From: Streptomyces sp. NBC_01317
Lineage (GTDB): Bacteria > Actinomycetota > Actinomycetes > Streptomycetales > Streptomycetaceae
Direction: 5' to 3'
NCBI RefSeq assembly: GCF_035961655.1
Contig: NZ_CP108393.1
Location: 6,527,001-6,591,000, forward strand
DNA: 64,000 nucleotides
Shown in pieces: positions 16,541-26,106 of the stretch. Each line of letters starts with the position of its first letter. Position 1 is the first letter of the stretch. The notes beneath the pieces are model-generated. The model searched no databases and was not told where the DNA came from. It saw nothing but the letters and a program-made list of their open reading frames with translations. The translations under genes were made by a program, and so were the position numbers.

Positions 16541-17470
16541 TCAGTCGTTGAGCAGCCAGGTGAGGGTACGGGGCAGGGCGTGCAGCGCGGCGAAGTGCGC
16601 GGCGGCCGGCTCCAGCACGGTTGTCACGTCCGGGATGCGCTCCGCCAGCCAGCGGGTGTGACCGACCGGGGAGAACACGTCCTGCTCGCCGTGCCACAGC
16701 AGCACAGGACCCTGGATGTCGGCGGGGTCGAAGCCCCACGGGCTACAGAAGGCGAGCGCGTCGTCGATCCAGCCGTACGCCGAAGTCCTCAGCGCCTCCT
16801 GGTAGTTGCGCAGCAGCATCATCCTGACACCGGCGTCGGCGACCACCCTCCGGTCGGAGTCGGTCAGCTCCCTGCGCAGATCGTCCAGCAGCCGCACCGG
16901 GTCCTTCCTGATCGCGTCGGCGCGCGGGGTGAGCCGGGCCGCCACCCCGTCCGGGTCCACGGACGCGGTGGTGTACTCCAGGACGTTCGAGGCGGCCATG
17001 CCCTCGAACCAGTCGAGCCCGGCCGCGTCCCGGGGCGCGAGGGTGACCAGCGCGGCGGTACGGGTCACCCGGTCGGGCAGCAGCGCGGCGCAGGCCAGCG
17101 CGTGCGGAGCGCCGCCCGAGCGGCCCACGACGGCGAACCGTTCCAGGCCCAGGGCGTCGGCGATCGTCGTCACGTCCTGGGCCACGTCGGCGACGCTGCG
17201 CCCCTGGAGCCGGTCGGAATCCCCGTACCCCGGACGGTCGTAGGCGATCAGCTGCATCCCCCGCTGGTACAGGACCAGGCCGCGGGGGGCGGGGCCCAGT
17301 CTGCTGCCCGGTGTGCCGTGCATCAGGAAGATCGGTCTGCCGTGCGGGTCGCCCAATCGCTCCACCATCAGATGCCGCCCGTCCGCCCCGCGCACGCGAC
17401 GTCGCAACCCCCACCCCTTCCTCGTGTACAAGCACCGTGTTCCTGCATTCCCCGCCGGCGTGCTGATCAC
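16541..17470 (-). CDS. Alpha/beta-fold hydrolase
   Basis: A 309-residue hydrolase. The fold is shown by the oxyanion region FLMHGTPGSR (residues 48-57), the nucleophile elbow VVGRSGGAPHA with Ser118, a late acid in LLWHGEQDVFSPV and a final His in AAAHFAALH. The sequence type (VRGADGRHLMVERLGDPHGR) is common in streptomycetes and its natural substrate is unknown. The first 20 residues are poorly conserved, and a start slightly downstream is possible. No cofactor motif or signal peptide is visible, so it is probably cytoplasmic. It is transcribed alone or with the Rieske gene (31 to 124 bases apart, depending on the Rieske start). Confidence 0.8.
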   Translation of the reverse strand: MISTPAGNAGTRCLYTRKGWGLRRRVRGADGRHLMVERLGDPHGRPIFLMHGTPGSRLGPAPRGLVLYQRGMQLIAYDRPGYGDSDRLQGRSVADVAQDVTTIADALGLERFAVVGRSGGAPHALACAALLPDRVTRTAALVTLAPRDAAGLDWFEGMAASNVLEYTTASVDPDGVAARLTPRADAIRKDPVRLLDDLRRELTDSDRRVVADAGVRMMLLRNYQEALRTSAYGWIDDALAFCSPWGFDPADIQGPVLLWHGEQDVFSPVGHTRWLAERIPDVTTVLEPAAAHFAALHALPRTLTWLLND

Positions 17471-17797
17471 CCATCAGGCCGGGCCGCGCGGCCGGTTCAC
17501 GCCGTTTGTCCCGTGGCGGCTGTGGGGCCTCTGGGGCGGATGTGAGCAGTGAGGGTCGGTTTCAGGACAGGACTAGTCCTTACCCCCTGCTGCCCCGGTG
17601 GTCGCACCGGGTGTTCGCACCTGGAACCGTTCCTGTCCCACCCCGGATGGCCGAGGGGCCCGGGGCTGTTCGGCTGGCGGTGAGCGCGTCCTGAACTCGG
17701 CCTTGTGTGCCACTCGCCGGTCTCGGAATAGTGGGCGCCTCATCCCCGTGCCAGGACACCCCACATGCTCCGGCGCGGTTCCCCCCACAGGAGGTCG
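17471..17797. other. Intergenic region between divergent hydrolase and protease genes
   Basis: This 327-base divergent region carries no credible gene. A perfect 12-bp palindrome AGGACTAGTCCT lies near 17567-17578 and could be an operator, though no cognate regulator is adjacent. The AGGAGG ribosome site of the protease is at 17789-17794. Confidence 0.5.
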
Positions 17798-18883
17798 ATG
17801 GTGCAGCACCGGCGCATTTCGAAGAAGCGGGCGACGCTGGCAGGTGGTGCGGTGGTCGCGTTGGTGGCGGCCGGCCTTACCTTCCAGACTGCGAACGCCA
17901 GCGAAGGAACGCCTCCTCCCACCCTGAAAACACTGACGGCCGCGGCGGCCGGAAACCTCGCCTCGACGCTCGACGACAGCCTGGGCGGCGACACGGCCGG
18001 CTCGTACTACGACGCCAGGACCAAGGCGTTGGTGGTGAACGTGGTCGACGAGCGGGCGGCCGAGACGGTCCGCGAGGCCGGCGGCCGGGCCAGACTGGTC
18101 GAGAACACCCTGGGCGAACTCAAGGACGCGTCGGAGACCCTCGCCGACCGGGCGTCCCTCCCCGGCACGTCCTGGGCGGTCGACCCGGTGACCAACAAAC
18201 TCGCCGTCACGGCCGACAGCACGGTCGCGGGCGCCGCCTGGGACCGGCTCAGCGGTGTGGTGAAGGATCTGGGAGGCAGGGCGGAACTGTCAAAGGTGGC
18301 CGGGGAGTTCACGCCCTTCGTGGCCGGTGGTGACGCGATCACGGGCAGCGGCGGACGCTGCTCGCTCGGCTTCAACGTGGTCAAGGACGGCGAGCCGTTC
18401 TTCCTGACGGCGGGCCACTGCACGGCGGCCATCCAGACCTGGTCCGACGCGCAGGGCACCCCGATTGGGGCCAACGCGGGCTCCAGCTTCCCGGACAACG
18501 ACTACGGCCTGGTGAAGTACGCCGCCGGGATCGCCCACCCCAGCGAGGTCGATCTCTACAACGGCAGCGCGCAGGCGATCACCGGGGCGGGCGCGGCGAC
18601 GGTCGGGCAGCAGGTGACCCGGAGCGGCTCCACCACCCAGGTGCACAGCGGCCAGGTCACCGGGCTCGACGCCACGGTGAACTACGGCAACGGCGACATC
18701 GTCAACGGGCTGATCCAGACCACGGTCTGCGCGGAGCCGGGCGACAGCGGCGGCTCGCTGTTCGCGGGCTCCACGGCGCTCGGGCTGACCTCGGGCGGCA
18801 GTGGCGACTGCACGGCGGGCGGGACGACGTTCTTCCAGCCGGTGCCGGAGGCGCTGGCGGCGTTCGGGGTGCAGATCGGCTGA
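17798..18883 (+). CDS. Secreted S1 serine protease with alpha-lytic-type pro-domain
   Basis: A 361-residue preproprotease. Signal peptide about residues 1-35 ([19 protein letters not shown]), then a pro-domain of about 140 residues, longer than that of the protease at 428, and a mature domain from about Val175 ([20 protein letters not shown]). The triad is His207 (TAGHC), Asp235 (NDYGLV) and Ser317 (EPGDSGGS). The long pro-domain is like that of streptogrisin D-type enzymes and acts as a folding chaperone in this family. A strong AGGAGG site precedes both ATG at 17798 and GTG at 17801; the GTG has the better spacing, so the start is uncertain by one codon. The mature domain is clearly homologous to that of the 428 protease. 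Confidence 0.92.
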   Translation: MVQHRRISKKRATLAGGAVVALVAAGLTFQTANASEGTPPPTLKTLTAAAAGNLASTLDDSLGGDTAGSYYDARTKALVVNVVDERAAETVREAGGRARLVENTLGELKDASETLADRASLPGTSWAVDPVTNKLAVTADSTVAGAAWDRLSGVVKDLGGRAELSKVAGEFTPFVAGGDAITGSGGRCSLGFNVVKDGEPFFLTAGHCTAAIQTWSDAQGTPIGANAGSSFPDNDYGLVKYAAGIAHPSEVDLYNGSAQAITGAGAATVGQQVTRSGSTTQVHSGQVTGLDATVNYGNGDIVNGLIQTTVCAEPGDSGGSLFAGSTALGLTSGGSGDCTAGGTTFFQPVPEALAAFGVQIG

Positions 18884-18898
18884 CGCTCCTCCCCTCTT

Positions 18899-18966
18899 GG
18901 CCGACTGGCCGACTGGCCGACTGGCCGACTGACCGGCCAACCGGCCGACTGATCGACTGATCGACC
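18899..18966. repeat. Short tandem repeat of an 8-bp unit
   Basis: Starting at 18899 the unit GGCCGACT repeats four times almost perfectly and then degenerates through CCAACCGGCCGACTGATCGACTGATCGAC. It lies between convergent genes and looks like slippage-generated sequence; no function is apparent. Confidence 0.7.
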
Positions 18967-20091
18967 TCACGCGCCGGACGGGCCTGGATCGGACCCGTCC
19001 GGCGCGTGCGCCGTTCCCGGGGCGGTGCCGGGGGGCTCCCCGCTCTCCCCGTCCGGCCCGGCGGCCTTCCCGCCCCTCTCGCCTCTCCCGCCCCTCCCGC
19101 CCCTCCCGCGCAGCGAGGACATGACCAGCAGGAGCAGGGTGCCCCCGACCGCCCAGGCGGAGAGCACGATCAGCCGCACGGCGATCGCGTTGCCGTGGAA
19201 GTACGCGATCGAGCGGGCGACCCAGGTGGCGGAGCCCGGCGGCAGCGCGGGCCCGATCGAGCGCCAGAAGTCCGGCAGCAGCGGGATCGGGACGGCGCCG
19301 CCCGCGCTCGGGTTGCCGGCGATGACGATCAGCAGGATCGCCACGCCGATGCCGACGATGCCGAAGACCGACTGGAGCGCCAGGGTGGCCGCGCCGACCG
19401 CGAAGACGGTGAGCGCGCCGAGTCCCCACAGCCCGAACAGGCTGCCCGGCAGCGCGGACAGGATCGGCCCGGCGATCACCGCGCCGAGCAGGCCGCCGAC
19501 GATCGCGTACACCGCCGTCACGAGCAGCCGGATCGTCGCCCTGCCGCGGTTGGCCGGCCGCGCCCCGGCGCTGATCGCGAGGGCCCCGGCACACAGGTAG
19601 CCGCCGACGCACCAGCCGACGACCAGGTAGAACGAGGACAGCCCGTGGGCGTCGTGCCCCGAGGCGGGTGCCACGTCGTCCAGCCGGAGGCCGCGCCGCT
19701 GCTGCTGTTCGATCTGGTCGAAGACGCTCACCAGGACACTGGTCTCGGTGGACCCCTGCCCGGACGCGACCAGCAGGGTGTCGGTGGTGCCCTGGGCGTC
19801 GATGATCAGCGCGGCGTCGATGTCGCGGTTCAGCATCTGGTGGCGCGCGGTCCCCTCGTCGGGGAGCGTGCGCGGGGAGAGCGGCTCGCCCGGCAGCTGC
19901 CTCAGCTCGGCCGCCAATTGGCCGGCGAGCTGCCCCGGGGCGACGACGGCGACCTTCACATCCGTGGGCCTCGGGCTGTGCAGCGCCCCCACGTAGGACG
20001 CGATGAAGAGCAGCTGCAACCCCAGCACGCCGGCGATCAGCAGCGCCGCCCTCGGAGTGACCGCCGTCTTCACCTCGTCCAGGAAAGTCAT
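18967..20091 (-). CDS. ABC-2-like/DUF3533 membrane permease
   Basis: A 374-residue membrane protein. It has one N-terminal helix (ALLIAGVLGLQLLFIASYVGA, near residues 16-36), a large extracytoplasmic domain of about 110 residues, then five or more helices from residue 150 on, and a Gly/Arg-rich cytoplasmic tail (RGRGGRGGRGERGG). This is the layout of YhgE/Pip-like and DUF3533 ABC-2 type transport proteins. No ATPase gene accompanies it, so the transported substrate and energy source are unknown. The 3' end runs into the inverted repeat at 18971-19005. It diverges from dnaE2. Confidence 0.72.
   Translation of the reverse strand: MTFLDEVKTAVTPRAALLIAGVLGLQLLFIASYVGALHSPRPTDVKVAVVAPGQLAGQLAAELRQLPGEPLSPRTLPDEGTARHQMLNRDIDAALIIDAQGTTDTLLVASGQGSTETSVLVSVFDQIEQQQRRGLRLDDVAPASGHDAHGLSSFYLVVGWCVGGYLCAGALAISAGARPANRGRATIRLLVTAVYAIVGGLLGAVIAGPILSALPGSLFGLWGLGALTVFAVGAATLALQSVFGIVGIGVAILLIVIAGNPSAGGAVPIPLLPDFWRSIGPALPPGSATWVARSIAYFHGNAIAVRLIVLSAWAVGGTLLLLVMSSLRGRGGRGGRGERGGKAAGPDGESGEPPGTAPGTAHAPDGSDPGPSGA
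18971..19005. terminator. Hairpin inside the 3' end of the permease gene
   Basis: A perfect 12-bp inverted repeat (18971-18982 and 18994-19005, arm GCGCCGGACGGG) with an 11-nt loop. It overlaps the last nine or so codons of the permease gene and probably ends transcription from both convergent sides. Confidence 0.65.
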
Positions 20092-20160
20092 GCCCTCACG
20101 GTCCGGGGCCCGGGGTATCCCCGCAGGTGGGAGGGGGCTGAATGGTCGAGAGAACGCTAA

Positions 20161-20176
20161 TCGTACGCACGTTCGA
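20161..20176. promoter_or_regulatory. LexA (SOS) box upstream of dnaE2
   Basis: TCGTACGCACGTTCGA matches the actinobacterial SOS box TCGAAC-N4-GTTCGA with a single mismatch in the left arm. It lies 67 bases before the dnaE2 start, placing the dnaE2-imuB operon under DNA-damage control. Confidence 0.85.
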
Positions 20177-20242
20177 AACTTGGTCTATGGTGGGGACGGG
20201 GGAGGTGAGAACGGTGAGAACGGACGGAGCCAGGAGGTGCGG

Positions 20243-23200
20243 ATGCCCAGGTTCACGCATCTGCGCACCGTCTCCGGGTTCTCCCTGCGGTACGGGGCCT
20301 CGCATCCGGAGCGGCTGGCCGGGCGCGCGGCCGCGCGGGGCATGGACGCCCTCGCGCTGACCGACCGCGACACCCTCGCGGGCACGGTCCGCTTCGCCAA
20401 GGCGTGTGTCGCGGAGGGGATCCGTCCGCTGTTCGGGGTGGAGCTGGCGGTGGGGGAGCGGGATGCCGAGGGGGCCCGTACCGCCCGTACGGCAGCGCGA
20501 TCCGGCGGCGGCGAGTGGGCCCGTACGACAGGGGCCGGTGGCACCGAGCGCCGGCGGGTGCCTGTGCGGGGCGGTGCCTTCGTGGACGAGTCCGCGCCCC
20601 GCGCGGTTTTCCTCGCCCGGGACGGCTCGACCGGCTGGGCGGACCTGTGCCGGCTCGTCTCCACCGCGCATGCCGCCGGGGAGGGCGGCCCGCTGCTGCC
20701 CTGGCAGGACAACCACGGCGACGGGCTGACCGTGCTCCTCGGACCCGGCTCCGAGACCGGCCGGGCCCTCGCCGCGGGACGCCCCGACCGGGCCGCGCGG
20801 CTCCTCGCGCCCTGGCGCGAGATCTACGGGGACGCGCTGCGCCTGGAGATCGTGCACCACGGACGTACGGGCACAGGACCCGGATCGCTGCGGCACGCCG
20901 CCCGCACGCTCGGGTTCGCCGCCGAGCAGGGGGTACGGGCGGTGCTCAGCAACGCCGTGCGCTACGCCGACCCCGGGCAGGGGCCGGTCGCCGACGTGCT
21001 CGACTCGGCCCGCAGGCTCATGCCCATCGACCCGCGCGGCGGCCTCGACAGCGGGGAGCGCTGGCTCAAGGAGCCGGACGCGATGGTCCGTACCGCCGAG
21101 CTGGTCGCCGAGGCCGCCGGATTCCGGCGGGACATCGCCCACCGGCTGCTCGCCCTGACCGAGGAGACCGCCGCGAGCTGTGTGGTCGATCCCGAGGACG
21201 ACCTGGGCATCGGCACCGTCCACTTCCCCGAGCCCCGGCTGGTCGGCGCGGACCGCCGCAGCGCCGCGCGGGTCCTGCGCTCACGCGCCGCCGCCGGGAT
21301 GGTGCTGCGCGGCTACGACCGGCGCGGTGACCACCGGGAGTACTGGGACCGGATGGACGACGAGCTGCGCACGATCGACCAACTCGGCTTTGCCTCCTAC
21401 TTCCTGACGGTGGCTCAGGTCGTGGACGACGTGAAGGGGATGGGGGTCAGGGTCGCGGCACGGGGCTCCGGCGCGGGATCCCTGGTCAACCACCTGCTGG
21501 GCATCGCCCACGCGGACCCGGTCGCGCACGGCCTGCTGATGGAACGTTTCCTCTCCACCCGCAGACAGCCGCCCAGGCAGTCCACCGGATGGCGTGAGCT
21601 GGAACTCCCCGACATCGACATCGACGTCGAGTCCGCGCGGCGCCTGGAGGTCTACCGCGCGATCCTCGACCGGTTCGGCCCCGAGCGGGTCGCGGCCGTC
21701 GCCATGCCGGAGACGTACCGGGTGCGTCATGCCGTACGGGACGTGGGCGCGGCCCTCTCCATGGACCCCGCCGACATCGACCGGATCGCCAAGTCCTTCC
21801 CGCACATCCGCGCCAGGGACGCCCGCGCCGCGATGGAGGAACTGCCCGAACTGCGCGCGCTGGCCGGGGAGTCGGAGCGGGGCGGGGCGAAGTACGCCCG
21901 GCTGTGGGACCTGGTGGAGGCGCTCGACGCGCTGCCGCGCGGGATCGCCATGCACCCGTGCGGGGTGCTGCTCTCGGACGCCTCGCTGCTGCGCCGTACC
22001 CCGGTGGTGCCGACCAGCGGCGAGCACTTCCCCATGTCCCAGTTCGACAAGGAGGACGTCGAACGGCTGGGGCTGCTCAAACTCGACGTCCTGGGCGTAC
22101 GGATGCAGTCGGCGATGGCCCACGCGGTCACGGAGATCGCGCGCGCCACGGGCGAGGAACTGGACCTGGACGATCCGGCACAGGTACCGGAGGGCGACCC
22201 GGAGACGTACCGGCTGATCCGCTCCGCCGAGACCCTGGGCTGCTTCCAGATCGAGTCGCCGGGCCAGCGCGACCTGGTCGGCCGGCTCCAGCCCGCGACC
22301 TTCCACGACCTGGTGGTCGACATCTCGCTCTTCCGGCCGGGACCGGTGGCGGCCGACATGGTGCGCCCGTTCATCGAGGCCCGGCACGGCCGGGCGCCCG
22401 TCCGCTACCCCCACGCCGACCTGGAGAAGGCGTTGAGCGAGACGTACGGGGTGGTCGTCTTCCACGAACAGATCATCCGGATGGTGGACATCATGACGGG
22501 CTGCGGCAAGGAGGAGGCGGACAAGGTGCGCAGAGGACTGTCCGACCCCGGGTCGCAGGGCCGGATCCGGGTCTGGTTCGATCGGCTGGCGCGGGAGCGG
22601 GGATACGCGCCCGACGTGATCGCGCGTACCTGGGAGATCATCGAGGCGTTCGGCTCGTTCGGCTTCTGCAAGGCGCACGCGGTCGCGTTCGCCGTACCGA
22701 CCTATCAGTCGGCCTGGCTCAAGGCGCACCACCCGGCCGCCTTCTACGCCGGGCTGCTCACCCATGACCCGGGGATGTACCCGAAGAGGCTGCTGCTGGC
22801 GGACGCACGGCGGCGGGGGGTGCCGGTGCTGCCGCTGGATGTGAACCGGTCGGCTGTCACTCATCGAATCGAACTGGTGTCCGGTGAAGAGGTGCGGCCG
22901 GGGACCTGGGGGCTGCGGCTCGCGCTCTCCGACGTCCATGGCATCAGCGAGGCGGAGACGGCACGGATCGAGGCGGGGCAGCCGTACTCCTCGCTGCTGG
23001 ACTTCTGGCAGCGGGCCAGGCCGGGCCGTCCGGTGGCCGAACGACTGGCGCAGGTGGGCGCGTTGGACGCCTTCGGCGCCAACCGCCGGGACCTGCTGCT
23101 GCACCTGTCCGAACTGCACGGCGCGCAGCGGAGGGTGGGCTCCCGCGGTGACCAACTCCCCCTGGGCGGGGGGCAGCGGACCGCTCCCGTCGGACTGCCC

Positions 23201-23878
23201 GACCTGGGTGACGCGGAGCGTCTCAGCGCCGAGTTGGGTGTGCTCGGCATGGACGCCTCCCGTCATCTGATGGGGGACCACTACGCGTTCCTCAAGGAGC
23301 TGGGCGCGATCTCGGCCAAACGGCTGCGGGACGTGCCCCACGGCAGGACCGTCCTGGTGGCGGGGGCCAAGGTGGCGACCCAGACCCCGCCGATCCGCTC
23401 CGGGAAGCGGGTCATCTTCACGACCCTGGACGACGGGACGGGCCTGGTCGACCTGGCCTTCTTTGACGACAGCCACGAGGCGTGCGCGCACACGGTGTTC
23501 CACTCCTGGCTGCTGCTGGTACGGGGGGTGGTACAGCGGCGCGGGGCGCGGAGCCTGAGCGTGGTCGGGGCGGCGGCGTGGAACCTGGCGGAGCTGGTGG
23601 AGCTGCGGAAGGAGGGCGGCCTGGAGGCGGTCGCGGCGGCGCTGGACGCGGCGGCTCCTTCGCCTTCTTCTTCGCCCGACCTGGCCCCAGGGCCGGCGCT
23701 CGGGCCGGGACCGGCTTCTTCGCCCGACCCCGCCCCCGCCCCGTCCGGGGACAACGGCCGGCGGATCAAGATGTCCACCGGTTACGAGATGAACCCGTGG
23801 TCCGACCTCCGGCCGCCCGGCGAAGGCCTGCCCACCGGGCGGAAGTTGTGGCACTCCAGCCCGGGGAGCGCCGGATGA
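20243..23878 (+). CDS. dnaE2: Error-prone DNA polymerase III alpha subunit DnaE2
   Basis: A 1,211-residue polymerase of the C family. It begins with a PHP domain (FTHLRTVSGFSLRYGASHPE, LALTDRD), followed by the polymerase core with the catalytic Asp pair in LPDIDIDVES (around residue 456) and the third acid in LLKLDVLGVRMQS (around 614), then helix-hairpin-helix and an OB-fold region (RTVLVAGAKVATQTPPI) near 1030. Its length and motif set fit DnaE2, not the replicative DnaE1. The ATG at 20243 has an AGGAGG site at 20232-20237. With an upstream LexA box and a coupled Y-family gene it should form an SOS-induced mutasome. A disordered Ser/Pro/Ala linker lies near the C-terminus. Confidence 0.94.
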   Translation: MPRFTHLRTVSGFSLRYGASHPERLAGRAAARGMDALALTDRDTLAGTVRFAKACVAEGIRPLFGVELAVGERDAEGARTARTAARSGGGEWARTTGAGGTERRRVPVRGGAFVDESAPRAVFLARDGSTGWADLCRLVSTAHAAGEGGPLLPWQDNHGDGLTVLLGPGSETGRALAAGRPDRAARLLAPWREIYGDALRLEIVHHGRTGTGPGSLRHAARTLGFAAEQGVRAVLSNAVRYADPGQGPVADVLDSARRLMPIDPRGGLDSGERWLKEPDAMVRTAELVAEAAGFRRDIAHRLLALTEETAASCVVDPEDDLGIGTVHFPEPRLVGADRRSAARVLRSRAAAGMVLRGYDRRGDHREYWDRMDDELRTIDQLGFASYFLTVAQVVDDVKGMGVRVAARGSGAGSLVNHLLGIAHADPVAHGLLMERFLSTRRQPPRQSTGWRELELPDIDIDVESARRLEVYRAILDRFGPERVAAVAMPETYRVRHAVRDVGAALSMDPADIDRIAKSFPHIRARDARAAMEELPELRALAGESERGGAKYARLWDLVEALDALPRGIAMHPCGVLLSDASLLRRTPVVPTSGEHFPMSQFDKEDVERLGLLKLDVLGVRMQSAMAHAVTEIARATGEELDLDDPAQVPEGDPETYRLIRSAETLGCFQIESPGQRDLVGRLQPATFHDLVVDISLFRPGPVAADMVRPFIEARHGRAPVRYPHADLEKALSETYGVVVFHEQIIRMVDIMTGCGKEEADKVRRGLSDPGSQGRIRVWFDRLARERGYAPDVIARTWEIIEAFGSFGFCKAHAVAFAVPTYQSAWLKAHHPAAFYAGLLTHDPGMYPKRLLLADARRRGVPVLPLDVNRSAVTHRIELVSGEEVRPGTWGLRLALSDVHGISEAETARIEAGQPYSSLLDFWQRARPGRPVAERLAQVGALDAFGANRRDLLLHLSELHGAQRRVGSRGDQLPLGGGQRTAPVGLPDLGDAERLSAELGVLGMDASRHLMGDHYAFLKELGAISAKRLRDVPHGRTVLVAGAKVATQTPPIRSGKRVIFTTLDDGTGLVDLAFFDDSHEACAHTVFHSWLLLVRGVVQRRGARSLSVVGAAAWNLAELVELRKEGGLEAVAAALDAAAPSPSSSPDLAPGPALGPGPASSPDPAPAPSGDNGRRIKMSTGYEMNPWSDLRPPGEGLPTGRKLWHSSPGSAG

Positions 23879-24840
23879 TCCTCTGTGTACGCCTGCCCCG
23901 CGACGCCGAACCGGCCCTGCCCGCGCTGCTCGGGCTGATCGAGGACATCAGCCCGGTCGTCCAGGTGCTGCCCCCCGGCGCCGCGCTCGTCGATGTGCGC
24001 GGCGCCGAACGGTACTTCGGCCTCGACGCGGCCGGGATCGCCGCCGTCCTGCGGGTGCGGGCGCTCGCGCACCTCGGGACCGGCTGTGTGATCGGGGTGG
24101 CCGCCACCCCGATGCTGGCCCGGATGGCCGCGGACCGGGCCGCGCCGGGGACGACGTACGTGGTGCCCGACGACGAGCGCGCGGTCGAGCGGTTCCTGGC
24201 GCCGGGACCGGTCGGCGCGCTGCCCGGCGTCGGTACGGCGACGGCCCGGACGCTGCGGTCGTACGGTCTCGACACCATCGGCGCGGCCGCCGCCGTACCG
24301 CTCTCGACGCTCCAGCGGCTCGTCGGGGTACGCCTGGGGCGCGAGGTGTACGAGAAGGCGCGCGGCGTCGACCGTACGCCGGTCGTCCCGAACGCCGCCG
24401 CACGCTCGATCGCGGCCGAACGGACCTTCCCGCTGGACGAGTTGCACCAGGAGCGGCAGCGGCGCGCGCTGCTCTCGATCACGGAGGAGCTGGGGGCCGG
24501 GATGCGGGGGGCGGGCCAGGTGTGCGGGGCCCTGACCCTCACCGTGCGGTACGCGGACCGGTCCACGACCGTCCGTACCCGCGCGCTGCGTGAGCCGACC
24601 GCGCACTCCGCGGCGCTCGCCGGAGCCGTATACCGGATCCATGGGTCGCTCGGACTGCAACGGGCGCGGGTGCGGGCTCTTTCCGTACGGGCCGAGGGGC
24701 TCATCCCGGCCGACCGGGCCGCCCGGCAGCTGACGTTCGACCCGGCCGACGAGCGGGCGCGGCGGATCGAGGCGGTGGCCGACCTGGTCCGGGCGAAGTT
24801 CGGGGCCGGAGTGTTGCTGCCGGGATCGCTGGCCGCGTGA
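23875..24840 (+). CDS. ImuB-like Y-family polymerase homologue, catalytic acids absent
   Basis: A 321-residue Y-family-like protein whose ATG overlaps the dnaE2 stop (ATGA), so the two are coupled. The helix-hairpin-helix and little-finger parts are recognisable (PGVGTATARTLRSYGL, VRYADRSTTVRTRAL). However, where DNA polymerase IV has the catalytic VDMDAFFASVE it reads ILCVRLPRDAEPALPALL, and where it has SIDEAYLDV it reads AALVDVRGAERYFG. All three catalytic carboxylates therefore appear lost, as in ImuB, which acts as a scaffold for DnaE2. QLTF near the C-terminus fits a beta-clamp-binding motif. It is shorter than classical ImuB (about 500 residues), and no imuA-like gene is in the window. 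Confidence 0.82.
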   Translation: MILCVRLPRDAEPALPALLGLIEDISPVVQVLPPGAALVDVRGAERYFGLDAAGIAAVLRVRALAHLGTGCVIGVAATPMLARMAADRAAPGTTYVVPDDERAVERFLAPGPVGALPGVGTATARTLRSYGLDTIGAAAAVPLSTLQRLVGVRLGREVYEKARGVDRTPVVPNAAARSIAAERTFPLDELHQERQRRALLSITEELGAGMRGAGQVCGALTLTVRYADRSTTVRTRALREPTAHSAALAGAVYRIHGSLGLQRARVRALSVRAEGLIPADRAARQLTFDPADERARRIEAVADLVRAKFGAGVLLPGSLAA

Positions 24841-24994
24841 GGTTAACGTGAAGCACGTCACATTTTACTGACGCGTAACTTCCCTTCTGCTATCTACTCG
24901 TGCGTAACTTGCAGGAGAACAGCCAACCTTGTGGTCCGGGCCATATGGGCTGACGGTCATCGCCATTTCCCTTGAGCCGCAAGGAGATCGCCCG

Positions 24995-25963
24995 ATGCTG
25001 CCCTGGAACGATCCGAACAGACGGTCGTGGAAGCGTGTGCCGGTGTCGCTGGCCGCGCTGCTGACCGCACTGACGATCACGGTGACCCCGGCCGCCGCGA
25101 CCACGATCGACACCCCCACACGCGTCACCGCTTCCGCCGCCGCTACCGCTTCCGTTTCCGCTTCCTCCGCCGCTTCCTCCGCCGCTTCCTCCGCCTCTGC
25201 CGTGAGCAGTGGGTGGAACAACTACTCCTGCAAGCCCTCGGCGGCGCACCCCCGTCCGGTCGTCCTCGTCCACGGCACCTTCGGGAACGCCGTCGACAAC
25301 TGGCTCGGGCTCGCGCCCTACCTGGTCAACCGGGGTTACTGCGTCTTCTCGCTCGACTACGGCCAACTCCCCGGCGTGCCGCTGTTCTACGGCCTGGGCC
25401 CCATCGACGCGTCCGCCGCGCAGCTCGCCACGTACGTCGACAAGGTCCTCGCCGCGACCGGCGCGGCCGAGGCGGACCTCGTCGGGCACTCGCAGGGCGG
25501 GATGATGCCGCGCCACTACCTGAAGTTCCTGGGCGGGGCGGCGAAGGTGAACGCCCTGGTCGGGATCGCCCCCGACAACCACGGCACCACCCTGCTCGGG
25601 CTCACCCGCCTCCTGCCGTACTTCCCGGGCGCGCAGGACCTGTTGACCGAGGCGACACCGGGGCTCGCCGACCAGGTGGCCGGGTCCCCCTTCCTGACGC
25701 GGCTCAACGAGGGCGGTGACACCGTCCCCGGTGTGCGCTACACCGTCATCGCCACGCGGTACGACCAGGTGGTCACGCCGTACCGCTCCCAGTTCCTGAC
25801 CGGTCCCGGTGTGCGCAACGTGCTGCTCCAGGACCTGTGCCCGGTCGACCTCTCCGACCATGTGGCGATCGGGATTCTCGACCGGGTCGCCTTCCACGAG
25901 GTGGCCAACGCGCTGGACCCGGGCCGGGCGACCCCGACCACCTGCGCGTCGGTGATCGGCTGA
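24995..25963 (+). CDS. Secreted esterase/lipase
   Basis: A 322-residue alpha/beta hydrolase for export. An N-terminal signal peptide (RRSWKRVPVSLAALLTALTI, cut near Ala35) is followed by a 35-residue Ala/Ser-rich linker, then the lipase domain. The oxyanion motif VLVHGTFGNAVDNW is at 90-103, the nucleophile Ser166 in GHSQGG, the acid Asp257 in ATRYDQVV and His289 in LSDHVAIG. This is the pattern of Streptomyces LipA-like triacylglycerol lipases. The ATG at 24995 has an AAGGAG site at 24981-24986; a TTG start at 24929 with another site exists but would spoil the signal peptide. Two GCGTAACTT direct repeats (24873 and 24902) lie in the promoter region. Confidence 0.86.
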   Translation: MLPWNDPNRRSWKRVPVSLAALLTALTITVTPAAATTIDTPTRVTASAAATASVSASSAASSAASSASAVSSGWNNYSCKPSAAHPRPVVLVHGTFGNAVDNWLGLAPYLVNRGYCVFSLDYGQLPGVPLFYGLGPIDASAAQLATYVDKVLAATGAAEADLVGHSQGGMMPRHYLKFLGGAAKVNALVGIAPDNHGTTLLGLTRLLPYFPGAQDLLTEATPGLADQVAGSPFLTRLNEGGDTVPGVRYTVIATRYDQVVTPYRSQFLTGPGVRNVLLQDLCPVDLSDHVAIGILDRVAFHEVANALDPGRATPTTCASVIG

Positions 25964-26106
25964 CCCGCGCCACGCCGGTCCCGCGGCGGGTTTCGTAACT
26001 CGTTGTGATGAAGGGCCGGTTGATTACGGTTGGTGAGCGGCCAGGAGCAGCATTCTTCCCCTCGGCGGACACACCCCGTGTCCGCGTTCCGACGGAAGGA
26101 CACCCC

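Noticed and set aside
21281..23854. An 857-codon open frame antisense to dnaE2
   Set aside because: Typical high-GC antisense shadow with no recognisable domain.
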